Origin: DATLYT01 sp035574455
GTDB taxonomy: Bacteria; Bacteroidota; Ignavibacteria; UBA10030
Assembly: GCA_035574455.1 (NCBI GenBank)
Contig: DATLYT010000047.1
Location: 1-9,557 of the forward strand
Direction of reading: 5' to 3'
Length of the DNA stretch: 9,557 bases
Both the position numbers and the translations under genes were made by a program. The first letter of the stretch is position 1; each line of letters begins with the position of its first letter. Below the pieces are notes generated by a model. That model saw only the letters and a program-made list of their open reading frames with translations. It made no database searches and was not told where the DNA came from. Of the stretch, positions 6,861-9,557 are shown piece after piece.

Positions 6861-7726
6861 CTCCACGAGACGACGACCGGAAGCGCGTCAGTGAAATCCT
6901 CAAGCGCGTTGATCAGCTGATCAAATTGCAGGAGTACGAACAGGCACAGCGGGAGACCGAGCGTGCCAAGGAGATCGATCCCCGGAATGTTTACATCGAT
7001 GCTTATCAAGAGCGTCTTGCCGCGTTAATTGAACAAGCCAAACGGGATCGGGAGGCTGCCGAGGCTCGGCGACGCGCAGAAGAGGAACAGCGAAAGCGGG
7101 AAGAAGAAGAGCGCCGAAAACGAGAGGAGCAACGACGCAAGGAAGAGATACAGCGGAAGCTGCAGCAAGAAGAAGAGCGGAGGCGGCAGGAAGAAGAGCT
7201 CCGCAAGAAGAAGGAGGAAGAAGAAGCACGACGCAGGGAGGAAGAAGAGCGGAAGCTGCGTGAAGAACAGCAACTCAAAAAACCTGAGCCGATCATCCGG
7301 ACGGCGAAATCGGGAAGAATTTCCGGCAGGGTTGTTCTGATCGATGATGACGAAAAACTGCTTCACCTCGTCAAAGAAACCATCGAAGACGCTGGCTTCG
7401 AGGTTTTGGCTTTCACGACATCGGACGATGCCTACAAAGTACTCAAGACGGAAACACCCGACCTCATCCTCTCCGACATCAATCTGGAAACCTCAACAAT
7501 GGGAGGGTTCAGCTTCTACGAGAAGATTCGGGAGATGGAACACCTCGAAGAAGTCCCGTTCGTATTCCTGAGTGGTTTGTCGGATGAAGTCCTTGTCCGA
7601 ACGGGGAAAGAATTGGGTATTGATGATTACATTACCAAGCCGTTCTCCGACCAAGACCTGCTTGCCGTCATCAAGGGTAAAATCAAGCGTTACCGTCAGA
7701 TCAAAAACAAGAGGAAGAAATCGTAA
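6821..7726 (+). CDS. Response regulator receiver protein with N-terminal TPR-like and coiled-coil segments
   Basis: A 301-residue cytoplasmic protein with no signal or membrane segment. Residues ~20-66 form a helical, TPR-like unit (YEQAQRETERAKEIDPRN). Residues ~72-153 are almost only Glu, Arg, Lys and Gln and should form a long charged coiled coil or single alpha-helix. Residues ~169-295 are a complete receiver domain: acidic pocket Asp175-Asp177, phospho-acceptor Asp219 in LILSDINL, Ser251 in FLSG, aromatic switch Tyr270 and Lys273 in ITKPF. There is no DNA-binding or enzymatic output domain, so phosphorylation probably changes coiled-coil-mediated binding or oligomerisation. The sensor kinase is not in the window. 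AGGGGA at 6808-6813, 7 nt before ATG 6821, supports the start; ATG 6848 is an alternative. It lies 155 bp after the hydrolase gene without a clear terminator between. Its 3' end contains a terminator for the opposite strand. Confidence 0.9.
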   Translation: MATFQQFRPMAELTPRDDDRKRVSEILKRVDQLIKLQEYEQAQRETERAKEIDPRNVYIDAYQERLAALIEQAKRDREAAEARRRAEEEQRKREEEERRKREEQRRKEEIQRKLQQEEERRRQEEELRKKKEEEEARRREEEERKLREEQQLKKPEPIIRTAKSGRISGRVVLIDDDEKLLHLVKETIEDAGFEVLAFTTSDDAYKVLKTETPDLILSDINLETSTMGGFSFYEKIREMEHLEEVPFVFLSGLSDEVLVRTGKELGIDDYITKPFSDQDLLAVIKGKIKRYRQIKNKRKKS

Positions 7727-7734
7727 TTCTTCCT
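7703..7734 (-). terminator. Minus-strand terminator embedded in the response regulator 3' end
   Basis: AGGAAGAA (7712-7719) and TTCTTCCT (7727-7734) form a perfect 8-bp stem with a 7-nt loop. Read on the minus strand it is followed by CTTGTTTTTG, a T-run (7703-7710) encoded by the Lys/Asn codons near the end of the response regulator. It therefore fits an intrinsic terminator for the helicase-glycosyltransferase transcript. The plus strand has no T-run after the hairpin, so termination looks one-directional. Confidence 0.68.
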
Positions 7735-8431
7735 ACACGCCTCGGAACGCCAGAATTGCCCTCTCACCTCCCGCTTCAAACAGATCGCACAGCCGGTGAT
7801 CGGCGTCGACGTGATAGCGGTACGTCGGCTGATGAACCTTTGCGACCGTAAATCCGCGCTTCCTTAATCGTTGGATGAAGTCAAAGTCTTCCGCAAACGG
7901 AATATCGCGGAATCCCCGGAGCATCCTGAAGGTTGCTGTGCGCGCAAAGAACGTTCCGCTCGCGTAGCATTTGCTGAGATGAATCTTCTTGTCCGGCCGT
8001 CGTGCATCCGGGACGTAGAGTTTCTCCTCCGGCCCTACGTACTCGATTCCTCCGTACAGCAATGCCACCGAGGGTCTCTTGGACATGATCGTGACGCGTG
8101 TTGCAAGATGGTCTTCGCGATACTCGTCGTCGGAGTCGAGAAAGGTTATGAATTCACCGTGTGCTAATTTCATCCCGACGTTGCGCGATGCCGCAAGACC
8201 TTTATTGGGATGGCGGAGATAGACGATGCGAGTGTCGGATTTGACGAGCGGGAAAATGACGGATTCTGTCGAATCCGTGCTTCCGTCGTCGATGATGATG
8301 AGTTCCCAGTTTCGGTAGGTTTGAACTAAGACTGAGGCGATAGCTCGTTTGACGAGATGCGCGCGGTTGTACGTGCAGAGGATGATGGAAACGAGCGGAT
8401 TGTTTTCGCCTGAGGATTTTTGGATGCTCAT
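7733..8431 (-). CDS. Family 2 glycosyltransferase
   Basis: A 232-residue GT-A fold transferase, using an unknown nucleotide-sugar donor and acceptor. The start of the fold is LVSIILCTYNRAHLVKRA. Next come IIIDDGSTDST (nucleotide-binding Asp48/Asp49) and the metal-binding DXD motif at Asp99-Ser-Asp101 in FLDSDDE. The acceptor-side ED motif is Glu181-Asp182 in AEDFDF. No membrane helices are seen, so it likely acts in the cytoplasm or peripherally on surface polysaccharide or glycolipid synthesis. The length is typical of short single-domain GT2 enzymes. It begins 24 bp after the helicase fragment on the same strand, probably co-transcribed. The ATG is the only available start after an in-frame stop (8444-8446), yet the AAGGAG abuts it with no spacer, which is unusually close. 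No other polysaccharide gene is in view. Confidence 0.92.
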   Translation of the reverse strand: MSIQKSSGENNPLVSIILCTYNRAHLVKRAIASVLVQTYRNWELIIIDDGSTDSTESVIFPLVKSDTRIVYLRHPNKGLAASRNVGMKLAHGEFITFLDSDDEYREDHLATRVTIMSKRPSVALLYGGIEYVGPEEKLYVPDARRPDKKIHLSKCYASGTFFARTATFRMLRGFRDIPFAEDFDFIQRLRKRGFTVAKVHQPTYRYHVDADHRLCDLFEAGGERAILAFRGV

Positions 8432-8455
8432 CTCCTTGCCTGCTCAACGTTTCTT

Positions 8456-9478
8456 TTACTCAACCACCCATGGCTCCAGGAAGTTCTCGCCAATGCCTTG
8501 AATGAACCGGGACGGCTTCGTTAGGATCATTCCCGACTCGCGGTCGTAGATGTTGATCGGATAGGTGATGAAGAGGTGCTGCTTGGCGCGCGTGCAGGCG
8601 ACGTACATCAGCCGGCGTTCTTCTTCCATCTCGTCGTCGCTTGCGGCCGAGCGCATGGTGGGGAAGCGCCCTTCCAGCGCGTAGATCACGAAGACCGTGT
8701 TCCACTCCAACCCCTTCGCGCTGTGAATCGTGGAGAGCGTCAGATATTCATCCTCCGGTCCAGGCGATTCGATATCGACGACGCTCTCGTTCGGCGGCTC
8801 GAGGGCTAAATCGGTCAGTAGCTCATCGATGTTCCTGTAACGCTCGGTGATGTTCTGGAACATCTCGATGTCTTTCTTGCGCTTGAGATGGTCGTCGTAG
8901 CGAGCGCGGAGAATGGGTTCGTAGTACTTCAGAATGTGGTAGGATTTTTCCCCCGGCGGGATCTGCGGTGAAGCTACCTCTTTCAGCGTAGCAAAGAGCT
9001 TCTGGACGTTGTCAGGATACGCGTTGTACTCCGACCAAAACCTGGCTGTCACGACCGCCGCATCGGAGTCTGGGTTGGCAGGAACGCGGCGCTTCAGAAT
9101 ATCGTCAATGACTTTCTCTGCCGTGCGCGGGCCGACGCCATCCACAAGTAAGAGGATACGGTTCCAGGCGACGACGTCGCGAGGGTTTTCCAACACACGA
9201 AGATAGGCAATCATATCCTTTACGTGCGCCGTCTCGATAAACTTGAAGCCGCCGAATTTCACAAAGGGGATGTTGGCCTTTGCAAGCTCAATTTCAAGGT
9301 CGAACGAGAGAAACGAAGAGCGGAATAACACCGCCATCTCTTGCAGCGGAATCCCCTGCTCGCGCAATTCGAGAATCTTCTGCACAACAAAGCGCGACTG
9401 CAGGTTCTCGTTCTCTGCGACGACGAGCTGCGGCAATTCTCCGCCGGGCTTGGTGGTATAGAGCTCCTTATAGTACAT
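8456..9478 (-). pseudogene. UvrD/PcrA-type SF1 helicase, C-terminal half only
   Basis: The visible 340 residues correspond to the 2A/2B part of an SF1A DNA helicase: AVLFRS (49-54), PFVKFGGFKF (71-80), HVKDMIAYLRVLENP, the motif V region LSTIHSAKGLEWNTVFV (248-264) and motif VI EERRLMYVACTRAK with Arg297 as arginine finger. Complete family members have roughly 650-750 residues. The Q-motif, Walker A (motif I), Ia, II, III and the NYRS of motif IV are absent, so this fragment cannot hydrolyse ATP alone. The reading frame is closed by TGA at 9500-9502, only 22 bp before the ATG, within a 7-bp repeat tract, and no SD precedes ATG 9478. It may be a broken gene or the second part of a split helicase whose first half lies beyond the window. 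The C-terminal half itself is intact, without frameshifts. Confidence 0.8.
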
Positions 9479-9487
9479 ACGATGATA

Positions 9488-9557
9488 AGAAGTCAGACGT
9501 CAGAAGTCGGAAGTCCGCTATCGGAATCTAACCTCTGTCCTCTGCAGTCTGGTTCGC
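9488..9557. repeat. Degenerate 7-bp tandem repeat tract at the helicase break
   Basis: Four tandem heptamers lie at 9488-9515: AGAAGTC, AGACGTC, AGAAGTC and GGAAGTC. A more degenerate run with the same 7-base rhythm of TCT endings (GGAATCT, AACCTCT, GTCCTCT, GCAGTCT, 9523-9550) follows to the window end. On the minus strand it reads GACTTCT-like units, which place TGA or TAG stops in all three frames. The tract may continue beyond the window. Confidence 0.7.

Noticed and set aside
7006..7366. Antisense frames rich in Ser, Phe and Leu opposite the coiled-coil region
   Set aside because: They are mirror products of repetitive Glu/Arg/Lys codons on the plus strand, not membrane proteins.
9488..9557. 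Repeat tract considered as a CRISPR array
   Set aside because: The period is 7 bp with no spacers and no cas genes; CRISPR repeats are far longer and separated by unique sequence.

Overview
The window reads as a chromosomal segment from a Bacteroidota/Chlorobiota-type (FCB group) bacterium, probably near Ignavibacteria or Kapabacteria. This is inferred from two protein signatures. One is a tiny ribosomal protein bTHX gene at the left edge. The other is a secreted protease ending in a type IX secretion (T9SS) C-terminal domain with the NYPNPFNP motif. Clear Shine-Dalgarno (SD) sequences precede several genes. No rRNA, tRNA, CRISPR array, transposase or phage gene was seen.

Layout, left to right. 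(1) 62-193: bTHX, closed by an intrinsic terminator at 236-272. (2) 194-539: A+T-rich intergenic DNA. (3) 540-2386: two tandem paralogous TolB-like beta-propeller lipoproteins whose last ~106 bp, running past the stop codon into a strong SD, are almost identical. (4) 2387-2566: a non-coding stretch with a long-loop hairpin ending in a T-run. (5) 2567-4972: a subtilisin-family protease with a prodomain and a T9SS sorting domain, followed by an intrinsic terminator at 5001-5040. (6) 5094-6665: a GHL10/DigH-like glycoside hydrolase lipoprotein with a C-terminal FN3 domain. (7) 6821-7726: a response regulator whose receiver domain follows a TPR-like segment and a long charged coiled coil, with a possible 35-codon ORF overlapping its start. 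(8) Minus strand, 9478 to 7733: the C-terminal half of a UvrD/PcrA-type helicase followed after 24 bp by a family 2 glycosyltransferase. The two strands converge with only 6 bp between stop codons, and a minus-strand terminator hairpin is embedded in the 3' end of the response-regulator gene.

Functionally, blocks 3, 5 and 6 are cell-envelope or secreted proteins: lipoproteins, a T9SS-exported protease and a probable peptidoglycan-acting hydrolase. Each transcription unit is separately terminated or spaced, so there is no strong evidence that they form one system. The most unusual points are these: the duplicated lipoprotein genes with a homogenised 3' end and equally spaced initiation sites, the last leading to a two-codon ORF (ATG-AGA-TGA); the coiled-coil response regulator; the terminator inside an opposing coding sequence; and the helicase, truncated at a 7-bp-periodic repeat with stops in every frame. 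I did not find convincing evidence of a previously undescribed multi-gene system.
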